From: Clostridiales bacterium
Lineage (GTDB): Bacteria > Bacillota > Clostridia > Lachnospirales > WQUN01
NCBI GenBank assembly: GCA_031263155.1
Contig: JAISGK010000077.1
Coordinates: forward strand, 1 to 42,430
Direction: 5' to 3'
DNA: 42,430 nt
A program made the position numbers and the translations under genes. The notes below the pieces were generated by a model. The model did no database searches, was not told the origin of the DNA, and saw nothing but the letters and a program-made list of their open reading frames with translations. Below are positions 1 through 8,300 of this stretch, piece by piece (position 1 is the stretch's first letter; the number at the start of each line of letters is the position of its first letter).

Positions 1-180
1 ACCTCAGATGTGTACGCATCGCTACTGCGGAATTTAAGCCTCTGGAGAGTCACACCAAACGGGAGTAGCCCCGGCAAAACCGGACTCGGTGAATGAGGAA
101 GGCATATGCGCGAAAGCCGGAAGGTATAAGCCATGCCGTAGTAGAAATATCTATATATTATCTGATATGTATATATTTTT
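1..180 (+). mobile_element. Probable decayed 3' end of a TnpB-type element, cut by the window edge
   Basis: These bases do not belong to the GH3 gene that follows, whose reading frame meets a stop at 163-165. Three short stretches in different frames read like one continuous tail of a TnpB-family nuclease if two single-base indels are allowed: TAEFKPLESHT (frame 3, to base 56), then NGSSPGKTGLGE (frame 1, 58-93), then EGICAKAGRYKPC (frame 2, from 98). An imperfect AT-rich hairpin (arms 146-159 and 167-180) closes the segment exactly where GH3 homology begins, as expected of an IS200/IS605-type right end. The family call rests on recalled C-terminal character, not on a visible catalytic motif. 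A group II intron fragment is an alternative, but I see no domain V. Confidence 0.33.
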
Positions 181-1497
181 CGTAGCGGCTGTGATCTCAA
201 CTGCGGCACACTATTCATCCTTCTCAACGAAGCGGTCGAGCAAAGGCTAATCACAGAAGACACCATCACTAAATCTGTAACACGCCTCATGATCACCCGG
301 ATGAGATTGGGAATGTTTGACAATAATGTGCCGTTTGACAATATCTCTTACCTCAACAACGACACGGCGGAGAATAACGCCCTTGCGGAAAAAGTAGCCG
401 AAGACTCAATTGTTATGCTTAAAAACAATGGAATTTTGCCGCTACGCCAAAACTCTGTTAAAACTATCGCTGTAGTCGGCCCTAACGCGGACAGCCGCAC
501 CGCGTTAGAGGGCAACTATTCCGGCATGGCGTCGCAATATATAACCATACTGGATGGCATACGCGAAGCGGCTGGACCGGATACGCGCGTTATCTACACC
601 GAAGGCTGTCATTTATACAAAGAAACAGACAGCGATTTGTCTCGCCAAAAGGGCGACAGGATAGCGGAGGCCGTCGAGGCGGCAAGCCTGGCCGATGTCG
701 TCATATGTGTACTGGGCCTTGACGCCCGGTTGGAGGGCGAGGAGGGCCACCCCTCCAACGCGTTCGACGGCGGCGACAAGCGTGATCTGCTGTTTCCTGG
801 GTTGCAAACCGAATTGTTAAAACAGCTTGTCACGACGGGCAAGCCCGTGATCTTAATCAACATGACCGGCAGCGCCATGGACTTGCGGTACGCCGACGAA
901 AACTGCGCGGCTGTGTTGCAGGCATGGTATCCCGGCGGACGCGGCGGTCGAGCGGTTGCCAGCGTACTTTTCGGTAAGCCCCCCTCTGGCAAGCTGCCCG
1001 TCACATTTTATAAATCCAGCGAAGAACTGCCCGATATTACCGACTACAGCCTACGCGCCGGCAATGGCCGTACCTACCGGTTCATGAAAAACGAGGCGCT
1101 TTATCCGTTTGGCTTTGGCCTTAGTTATACGAAATTTGCCTATCGCGATCTCAAGGCGAGGCGTATTGAAAAAGGCGCGGCTGTATCTGTCACTGTTAAA
1201 AACGCGGGCGATTATCCGCAAGCCGCGCGTGAGACATCACTATTGTTTGTGAGCCACAACGACAAAACGTTCGACGCGTACAACTGGTCTCTTAAGGGCA
1301 TAGCGGAAACTGTGCTGAATCCGGGTGAAGAAGCGAAGCTCACATTTGACTTGACGCAGTCTGACCTTAGCGTGTTTGACGCCAACGGCAACGAAATATT
1401 TGACGAGGGAGCAATAACCATATATGTTGGCGGCAGCCAGCCGGATGCCCGCAGTGTTGGCTTGACGGGAGCGGCTCCGCTTTCTGTTGTTATATAA
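181..1497 (+). pseudogene. GH3 beta-glucosidase/beta-xylosidase, 3' fragment lacking the catalytic barrel
   Basis: The open frame can be followed upstream of the first ATG (289) to about base 181. It begins SGCDLNCG, which in GH3 enzymes lies near the end of the TIM barrel. What remains is the barrel's last helix, the alpha/beta sandwich domain (around VVGPNADSR and VLQAWYPGGRGG) and the C-terminal fibronectin-III-like domain (LYPFGFGLSYTKFAY onward), ending naturally at 1497. The N-terminal barrel with the nucleophile Asp is missing, so the product cannot be an active GH3 glycosidase. Full family members are about 700-800 residues; about 438 codons remain here. No promoter or ribosome-binding site is visible at the junction. 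The break coincides with the hairpin-ended segment at 1-180, so I infer that an insertion destroyed the gene. Confidence 0.85.
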
Positions 1498-1587
1498 CCA
1501 TTCGGATAATGCCAATAGGGGCAAAGAAAGTATATTCTGAAAAGTTCACAATCACCGTCAAAGGGCATAAAATCCCTGAAGGTTAGA

Positions 1588-1620
1588 ATCAAATCGGCAG
1601 TTGGCAACTGCCGATTTGAT
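1588..1620. terminator. Perfect 15-bp hairpin after the GH3 fragment
   Basis: Arms 1588-1602 and 1606-1620 are exactly complementary around a 3-base loop. No T-run follows on the plus strand, so it may act as a processing site or weak terminator, or be the end of a mobile element rather than a classical intrinsic terminator. Confidence 0.5.
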
Positions 1621-1688
1621 CTGCCGTGAGATAAACAGGACGGTTGTCAGCGTTTTGCTCATGCCGGAGCAAAAGAAAGGACGAAATT

Positions 1689-3014
1689 ATGAATTATACT
1701 TTGATGCACAAAAACATTGAAGTTGCGGAGATTGAAATTGATAGCGCCACCGGCATAGTATCAGCAATCGGCGCTGTAAAAAACGCGGAGCATTTTCCCA
1801 TTGGTACTGTTGTTAACTACGGCAAAGACAGCGGAACTCCACGTCGCGACTGGTTCAACGAATGGTGGCTTGGCAGAAGCATACCCCCAAGCCGTATCGG
1901 CATTAAAAACGCATTAGCTGATATGGGCGTGTACTCTTCAAAATTACTGTTAGAGAAGTGCAAAGGGCTTAGTTTGTCTGACCAGTATTGGATACGTCCG
2001 TTTGGCTCAAATGAAACTTGGGATGAAGTTAACTTCTTTACCAACGATTTTGCCAAAGATGTGGGCGAGATTCTCTTTGGTCACGCGCCCGACAATCCCA
2101 ACGCAATTAACCTAATGTCGCCTGATAACACTTCTGTCGGCTGGCACAGGAAACGGTGGTTTATTGTAGAAGGCAAGCGATTTTTACTGAAAGGCGGCGA
2201 GGGCGTATTTCGGCAAGAGCCTTTCAATGAGGTAATAGCGAGTGAGATAATGCGTAGACTTGGCGTATCGCATATAGACTATTCGATTGTTTCGGAGGGA
2301 GGTAAAGCGTATAGCATTTGTGAGAACTTTGTTAGCGTTGACACTGAACTTATTCCCGCATATCACATTATCGAATCACATAGAAAAAATGATAACGACA
2401 GCAAATTAGCCCACTTGATTCACAGTTGCGAAGCCCTCGGTATGCCAAATGTTGAGCAAGACATTTGCAAGATGATAGTGGTTGATTACATCATTGCCAA
2501 CACTGACCGGCATAACACAAATTACGGCTTTATCCGCAATGCCGAAACGCTTGAATGGCAGGGTTTCGCTCCAATTTTTGATAGCGGTTCTTCGCTGTGG
2601 TATGATACCGCTGATGTCGGGTCTGAGGTTGATTGTATGCCGTTTCGAGAAAAGCACGATGACCAGATAAAACTGGTAAAAGACTTCACTTGGTTTGATT
2701 TCGAGGCGCTTAGCGGAATTAAAGGGTTTATTGCGGACACCTTTATCAATTCACCAAACATTGATAGCGCTAGGGCAAGAGCGATTGCAGGCGCAGTTTA
2801 CAATAGGGCGGCTATTGTAGCGGAACTCGCCAAAGGCAGAAGTTTGTATGAGATAAAGGGGCGGAGTTTTCGGGTTAAAACTTTCACAGCCCCGCAAAAG
2901 AAAGAGCCGCAGTCAATATCAGAGTATATTCAAAATGTCAAAGAGCGAAGGGAAAGCGGCGAAACTAAATTGCCTAAACCTCCGATAAAAAAGAAGTCGC
3001 ATGAACGCGATTGA
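1689..3014 (+). CDS. HipA C-terminal-like kinase-fold protein
   Basis: About 441 residues. The C-terminal half carries the HipA-type kinase core: a Lys in FLLKGGEG (near residue 168), the catalytic-loop-like NTDRHNTNYG (271-280, Asp273 and Asn278) and a metal-binding Asp in APIFDSGSSLW (Asp298). These match the HipA_C fold, a Ser/Thr-kinase-like domain. The N-terminal 150 residues are not the usual HipA N-domain and I do not recognise them. No HipB-like DNA-binding partner is adjacent, so a standard HipBA toxin-antitoxin pair is not supported. Proteins of this type are often labelled excisionase-like or HipA-domain and sit in accessory islands. The ATG at 1689 is chosen because AAAGGA precedes it at good spacing; an in-frame ATG at 1644 has no such site. 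The substrate is unknown. Confidence 0.7.
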   Translation: MNYTLMHKNIEVAEIEIDSATGIVSAIGAVKNAEHFPIGTVVNYGKDSGTPRRDWFNEWWLGRSIPPSRIGIKNALADMGVYSSKLLLEKCKGLSLSDQYWIRPFGSNETWDEVNFFTNDFAKDVGEILFGHAPDNPNAINLMSPDNTSVGWHRKRWFIVEGKRFLLKGGEGVFRQEPFNEVIASEIMRRLGVSHIDYSIVSEGGKAYSICENFVSVDTELIPAYHIIESHRKNDNDSKLAHLIHSCEALGMPNVEQDICKMIVVDYIIANTDRHNTNYGFIRNAETLEWQGFAPIFDSGSSLWYDTADVGSEVDCMPFREKHDDQIKLVKDFTWFDFEALSGIKGFIADTFINSPNIDSARARAIAGAVYNRAAIVAELAKGRSLYEIKGRSFRVKTFTAPQKKEPQSISEYIQNVKERRESGETKLPKPPIKKKSHERD

Positions 3015-3064
3015 ATATGACGCGCTTGCGGATCAGAAAAATCTGTGAACTCCCGGATTTTATC

Positions 3065-3093
3065 TTGCCATTTGGCGAGATTCGTGTTACGAT
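3065..3093 (+). promoter_or_regulatory. Probable sigma-A promoter for the AlbA-domain gene
   Basis: TTGCCA (3065-3070) and TACGAT (3088-3093) are separated by 17 bp, about 34 bp upstream of the chosen start at 3127. Confidence 0.5.
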
Positions 3094-3126
3094 GGGGTAA
3101 GCATTAACTGAAGCGAGGCGTTGCAT

Positions 3127-4416
3127 ATGCGGGAAAATAACCGAATTGAGTTTAAGCGCGAACTGAACGATCGATTTGAGCGAGCCGTGGTCTCATTCCT
3201 CAACTATGCGGGCGGCGGTGAGATAATCATCGGAGCGGACGATAACGGCGAGATTTGCGGAGTTGCCGACACAGACGCGATTCAGCTTAAAATTGTTGAC
3301 CAAATTCGAAATAACATCAAACCGCAGACGCTCGGTCTGTTTGACGTAGTGCAAGACACGATTGACGGCAAGAACATTATTCGCGTAATTGTATCCTGCG
3401 GACAGCAGCGCCCTTACTATATCCGAAAATACGGAATGTCGGAGCAAGGTTGTTTCGTGCGCGTTGGCAGTTCCACACAACCTATGAGCGAGCAGATGAT
3501 TGAGGAACTATTGTCCAAACGCCAGCGAATTACGCTCCAATCAATGTTGTCGCCGCGCCAAACTCTGACATTCAAACAGCTTTGCATTTATTACGAGGAA
3601 AAGAATCTCGAACCGACGGAGCAATTCATTGAGAATCTTGATTTACGCCAGAGCGGCGGCGAATTCAACTATGCCGCGTATCTGCTTGCGGACGAAAACG
3701 GCGTGTCAATCAAAGTGGCGGCGTATGCTGGAACGGACAAGGTTGACCTGCTTGAAACCCGTGAGTATGGCAATCGTTGTATAATCACCGCAACGCAGCG
3801 AATTCTTGACCGCCTTGATTCCGAAAATCGCACATTCGCCAAGATTACCGCGAAAAGCCGTCTTGAAAAAGAACGCGTGAACACCATTGCTCTGCGCGAG
3901 GTTGTAATTAACGCGATAGTTCATAACGATTACACAAAAGGTGTTCCGCTGGTTGAGATTTTTACGAACAGGCTCGTTGTCACGTCCTGCGGCGGTTTGG
4001 TGGAAGGGCTTTCCGAAGCGGATTTTTTCAAATGCCGTTCTATGCCGCGTAACCGCGAGCTTATGCGCGTGTTCCGCGATATGGAACTTGTGGAGCAAAT
4101 CGGCTCTGGAATGAGCCGCATACTCAAAGCCTATGACCGCTCCATTTTCGAGCTTACGCCGAGCTTTACCGTTGTAACATTTCCGTTCGAGCAAGCGTTT
4201 ATCACGCCAAATGGCAAGATAATTGGCGTGATAAAAGAACGCGCGCGCACGACGCTTGACGTTATCAAAGAGAACCCGACCGCGACGATTCCGGCTCTCG
4301 CCGAGCTTACGGGAAAATCACAGCGTACTATTTCCCGTGAACTGCGCGAATATCAAGACGCGGGACTGCTTCACCGCGATGGCGCGAGAAGAAACGGGTG
4401 GTGGGTAATCAAATGA
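3127..4416 (+). CDS. ATP-binding protein with N-terminal AlbA_2 (Schlafen-like) domain and C-terminal winged helix
   Basis: About 429 residues. Residues about 5-110 form an AlbA_2/Schlafen-type domain (NRIEFKREL, then FLNYAGGGEIIIGADDNGEI). The middle carries a GHKL-like ATPase motif (ALREVVINAIVHNDYT, then LVEQIGSGMSRI), as in the COG2865 predicted transcriptional regulators. The last 60 residues look like a winged helix for DNA binding (ARTTLDVIKENPTATIPALAELTGKS in part). Family members are predicted transcriptional regulators, often found in mobile or defence neighbourhoods; the signal is unknown. ATG 3127 is preferred over the in-frame TTG at 3121 because GCGAGG lies 8 bp upstream of it. 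The gene has its own promoter and ends before a strong terminator, so it is probably monocistronic. Confidence 0.8.
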   Translation: MRENNRIEFKRELNDRFERAVVSFLNYAGGGEIIIGADDNGEICGVADTDAIQLKIVDQIRNNIKPQTLGLFDVVQDTIDGKNIIRVIVSCGQQRPYYIRKYGMSEQGCFVRVGSSTQPMSEQMIEELLSKRQRITLQSMLSPRQTLTFKQLCIYYEEKNLEPTEQFIENLDLRQSGGEFNYAAYLLADENGVSIKVAAYAGTDKVDLLETREYGNRCIITATQRILDRLDSENRTFAKITAKSRLEKERVNTIALREVVINAIVHNDYTKGVPLVEIFTNRLVVTSCGGLVEGLSEADFFKCRSMPRNRELMRVFRDMELVEQIGSGMSRILKAYDRSIFELTPSFTVVTFPFEQAFITPNGKIIGVIKERARTTLDVIKENPTATIPALAELTGKSQRTISRELREYQDAGLLHRDGARRNGWWVIK

Positions 4417-4500
4417 ATAATTGCCCCCCTTAAATGGAAATAGCCGGAGGAATATGCGTTATGCTAAATGACGTTACATTTGCGCCTTATGATCTCAATA

Positions 4501-4534
4501 AAAAATCCCTGCGGCAAGCTGCGGGGATTTTTTA
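4501..4534. terminator. Bidirectional intrinsic terminator
   Basis: The 15-bp arms (AAAAATCCC... and ...GGGATTTTT) have two G-T wobbles and a 2-base loop. A-run and T-run flanks serve both strands: the AlbA gene from the left and the PIN toxin from the right. Confidence 0.85.
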
Positions 4535-4556
4535 TTCGCAATATGACCATAGCTGA

Positions 4557-4979
4557 TTATGACAGTGTACACCAATTATCCCAATATTCTTTAGGTGTTA
4601 CAATTTTTGTTTCTTTATAATGCGAAAATGTAAAATCATTTGTATTCCCTGTTATCAAAAAATCAGCAGAACAAGCATCCGCAAGTTCTAATAGCCTATT
4701 ATCTTTTATATCAAAAATTATATCCAATTTTATTTTGGGAATAAATTTCTTTGACTTTAGTGTAATTGTTGTAAGTAACGTTTCCGCCTGAACTAGAAAG
4801 TCTTTATATTTGGAAAACTTTGGACGATGTAAAACGTCGTAATATTCATGAAGAAGTTGTTCCGATATGCAAAGTTGTATTTTATCTTCAATCAGTAGTT
4901 CATATACAATTCGGAACGGATAGCTTTTTTGTATCAACGAAGAAACAAATACATTTGTGTCAATTATAATGTTATGCAT
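4557..4979 (-). CDS. PIN-domain ribonuclease toxin (COG1569-type)
   Basis: 140 residues, nearly all one PIN domain. Visible acidic residues are Asp7 in IIIDTNVF, a Glu in SEQLLHEYYDVL, Asp in FDIKDNRLLELA and Asp in TGNTNDF. Together these form the metal-binding cluster of PIN ribonucleases. Toxins of this family cleave RNA unless bound by the antitoxin. The start overlaps the end of the upstream antitoxin gene by 8 bp, the usual arrangement for translational coupling in type II modules. The last residues, KEYWDNW, match the common PIN-toxin ending. The RNA target cannot be read from sequence. Confidence 0.85.
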   Translation of the reverse strand: MHNIIIDTNVFVSSLIQKSYPFRIVYELLIEDKIQLCISEQLLHEYYDVLHRPKFSKYKDFLVQAETLLTTITLKSKKFIPKIKLDIIFDIKDNRLLELADACSADFLITGNTNDFTFSHYKETKIVTPKEYWDNWCTLS

Positions 4980-5190
4980 TGCTTCTCACTGCATTAACTT
5001 CATTGGTGATTTCTTCCATCGACATTGATGAAAGTCCATATTTGTCTGCAAGTTCAATACATTCATTTAAATTTCGGCGCATTAATTCTTTACTTACAAT
5101 ATCAATAAAATCAGAAAAAGCAAGCATCTCACTTTTAATGCCAAATTTATCGTATTCGATGTCTGAAATTGTAACATTGAGCATTTTCAT
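4972..5190 (-). CDS. Antitoxin partner of the PIN toxin
   Basis: 72 residues starting MKMLNVTISDIEYDKFGI. The ATG at 5190 is chosen because a GGAGGG site lies 9 bp upstream; the frame stays open further upstream without a ribosome-binding site. The amino half looks like a short beta-strand plus helix DNA-binding region, and the acidic helical C-terminus (SMEEITNEVNAV) probably wraps the toxin. Identification rests on size, overlap and order (antitoxin first, toxin second). I cannot assign it to a named antitoxin family. It would be expected to autorepress its own promoter. Confidence 0.7.
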   Translation of the reverse strand: MKMLNVTISDIEYDKFGIKSEMLAFSDFIDIVSKELMRRNLNECIELADKYGLSSMSMEEITNEVNAVRSNA

Positions 5191-5303
5191 ATTAAAAACC
5201 CTCCATAGCACATTATTATATATTAACCCATTGAATAATGTCAATAGATAAACAACAAAAGTTGTAAAAGCGCCAGTTATGGAAACTACGCTCATAGTAT
5301 TAG

Positions 5304-5371
5304 AATGATCAGGGAAAACTGATATTAATAGGCAAAGCTCTATTGCCCAATATCTTTCCTGATCATTTTTT
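5304..5371 (+). terminator. Long interrupted hairpin with T-run directly before the fibronectin-III gene
   Basis: The outer arms AATGATCAGGGAAA and TTTCCTGATCATT pair, then GATATT/AATATC and GGCAA/TTGCC. The 3' arm runs straight into TTTTTTC, and the ribosome-binding site TTGGAGG begins 3 bp later. It is shaped like an intrinsic terminator but sits in the 5' leader of the gene at 5387, so it may be an attenuator or may insulate the large gene from upstream transcription. Confidence 0.65.
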
Positions 5372-5386
5372 CTTGGAGGTCGCGCC

Positions 5387-8300
5387 ATGAAACGGGTTGT
5401 TGCGTTTATCTTGACTATCGCGTTTATAATCGGTTCGCTAAACGTCGCCTTTGCCAACCTGCAAAACCCCGTTACAGAATTGCGAGTAACCGACATGACC
5501 GTATCCAACACAGACAGCTACAACCTGGAAGTGTCATGGACGCGTCCGACCGCGTCTAACATTTTGCAAAGCCCCGAGCCGGAAGGGATGTCACAAAGTT
5601 ACAGCGAACGCGCGACAGAATATTCCCTCACACTCAAAAATCTTACCAGAGCCGATACCCAATCATATAGAATAGAATCCACCGACGAGCATCCGCGCAT
5701 ACAGCAAGACTTTACCCTAACGAGCGCGAGTTTTTATGAGGTAAGCGTAGATCCCAAGCACTATCACACAGTCACCAATCCAAACACGGGCGCGGTAACT
5801 ACCCCCGCAGCCCCGGCGGATACCAGCCGTCCTCCCGTTAAAGGCTTGTTTCTAAGCGACATAACAGTAAGCGCCGCCGGATCGGGCAGCAATATTACCG
5901 TGACGTGGGACGCGCCCGCCATAGGCAGCAACACGGTGTTTTCCGCCTATGGCATCTACTACGCCCCCGGTGGCGCAAACGCCGTAATGCCCAGCCAGCC
6001 CAACATCATCATACCCACCAATCAGCTATCCATTAACCGCGAGGGCAAGTTTCAAACGACATTCACAGCGGGCGATATCGGTGTTGGCACTTCATACGCC
6101 CTTAAGGTAGAGCCGTTGATTAACGGCATACCCGCGAGAAAGCAGCTTAACACCCTTATAAACGTCAATAACGCTAGCTATCTTTTTTTCGCGCGTGATT
6201 TTAGCCGCGAGTATCGCACAAACACCCTTACCATAAGCCCCTCCCTTAGGGTCACGCGCGACAGCCAAACATCCGTTAGGCTCGACTGGGATATGCTTAG
6301 CCTTGACGTAAAAGAGGTGCGCATATACAGTTCCAGCAACTCCAATATGAGTCAACGGTATGAGGTGGGTATGCTGACGGGTGAAGCGGCCAAAACAATC
6401 AATTATTGGATAGTGAACTCTCCCTCAGAATTAATGTATTACCAACTGGAGATAGAGTACGCCGACCCGCCCGGATCCGCCAATCACCTTATTATAACAA
6501 GCGTGCTTGCCATGTTTGATCCCGCCGTTAAGGATTTTACGCCGTATAAGCCCTCTATAGCCAATATAGAAACATACGAGTATGGAGCGGCGGGCAACAG
6601 CTTTTTAGCGCGTTGGCTTGCCTTTGCCCGCGAGCCGTACAACGCGGCTGAAAGGGCCGAGGCTGAGGCTAATGGCCTCTTTGTAGACAAAAATGTCACC
6701 TATGACGTGTATGTGACAGACGATATAACCAATTTTGATATACCCAGTTTCTCGGGCAAAATTATTGCTACGCTAGACGCCCGCCAACTTCCCATGGTCA
6801 ACGTTAACTTCGGTGAGGACACAGCAAGCCCGGGCTATGAATATCGCGTTACGCAATATTACAGGTTTAACGAAGACGGGATTATTGAAGGCCCTTTGCC
6901 TATTAAAGACAACACCGTTTACTACGTGAAAATAGTAGCCGTAAGAATTGAGGGCGGCCAGCAATCGCAGTCGGCCATCGCCTCGTTCTACCTTCCCCCC
7001 GCGCGGGGCGTCGAGACCACCCCACTCATGATTACGCGCCCCCCGCTTCGCGTTAAGGTGGTAGACGGGGTAGATCAGGTAAGCCAAAATACAATAGCCA
7101 TTACATGGGATACATTGTATTATGAAGCCTACAATAACGCGGATAAGACATGGTACTCCCTTGTGGGTTTAAATGGAGAAGGCGAGGTAGTGTTTGGCAA
7201 AAAGGCGGAAATGCTTGCCAAACTCGTAAAGCTCTACGATCCGCAATTTCAGAATGAGACGCTTACGCCCGAGGCGCGTTTGCAATTGATACGCAACACC
7301 CTGACTGGAATCGGGATCCCCCCCGACGCGGCTAACAATATCCCCTTGCGGCTGATTGATCTGCGCGAAAGTAAATTTGAGATACACACGGCGCGATTTG
7401 AGAATGTTAAAAACGCGGGTGGGTATCAGGCGTATATGGGCGCAATCAATGACGACGACACGGCGTTTGTGCCCATAGAGCCGCTGGGAGACCCTTTGCG
7501 CCCGGAGTTTGTGGTAACACGGCAAAATTATCCCACCTCTGGCGCGCTTGAGCCAAACACATCCTACGTCATCTTCTTTCGTCCATATGTAGTTTACGAA
7601 GACAAAAAGACGGCGTATTTTCCATCCTATGTGCTGGCGACCACCGTTGGCCTTTATCCCCCGCTTGAGCTGATCCCTACCGTGCCGTCCATAGAAGTGG
7701 CGGAAACAACGGACATGACCGCGACGGTGCGCTGGTGGTCATATTCGTCTGAGCTTATATATGAGCTTGCGTATTCGGAAAACGTCGCCGATTACCCCGA
7801 TAAGGGCACAATTATAAAATGGGAGCAGATCGCCGCGTCTGGACACGGGATAGAGGAAGACGGCAAGGCATACCTCTACTATACAATCACCGGCCTCTTT
7901 CCCAACACGACATACCATATCTGGATACGCGCCGCTTCCCCTGCCGCGCCAGATCTCGCTTTATCCGCCTGGTCCAACCCCGCCGACGCGACCACAAAAG
8001 ATATTCTCGCGCCCCCCGCCCCGCAGGGCTTGGGCCCGGCTGACGAAGGGCACGTGGCGGCTTACGCGCGCCCTAACGGGCTTACTCTCTCACCTGTGGG
8101 CAAGGATTATCTAATAGTGGAGTGGATGCGCATATACGACGACATACCTGTAGAAGGCGAAGCAATCGACGCCGCCTCTCGCAACGCGTCTTATCTGCCC
8201 AACCCTGAAACGCCGTATATGCACATGGTGATGTTTAGCGGCCTAGATACAAACAAGCCATATTATTTTAGGGCAAAAACAGTGCTTACTGTCACGAAAA

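Noticed and set aside
1-145. Group II intron fragment at the left edge (GAAA tetraloop and GGTGAATG-like stretch)
   Set aside because: No domain V, no intron boundary and no reverse transcriptase coding were found; the TnpB-like reading with a terminal hairpin fits better.
3706-4194. 162-codon minus-strand frame inside the AlbA-domain gene
   Set aside because: Antisense shadow of a clearly coding plus-strand gene; low-complexity composition and no ribosome-binding site.
4461-4556. 32-codon open frame starting MLNDVTFAPYDL behind GGAGG
   Set aside because: It runs straight through the strong bidirectional terminator and shows no homology I can recognise.
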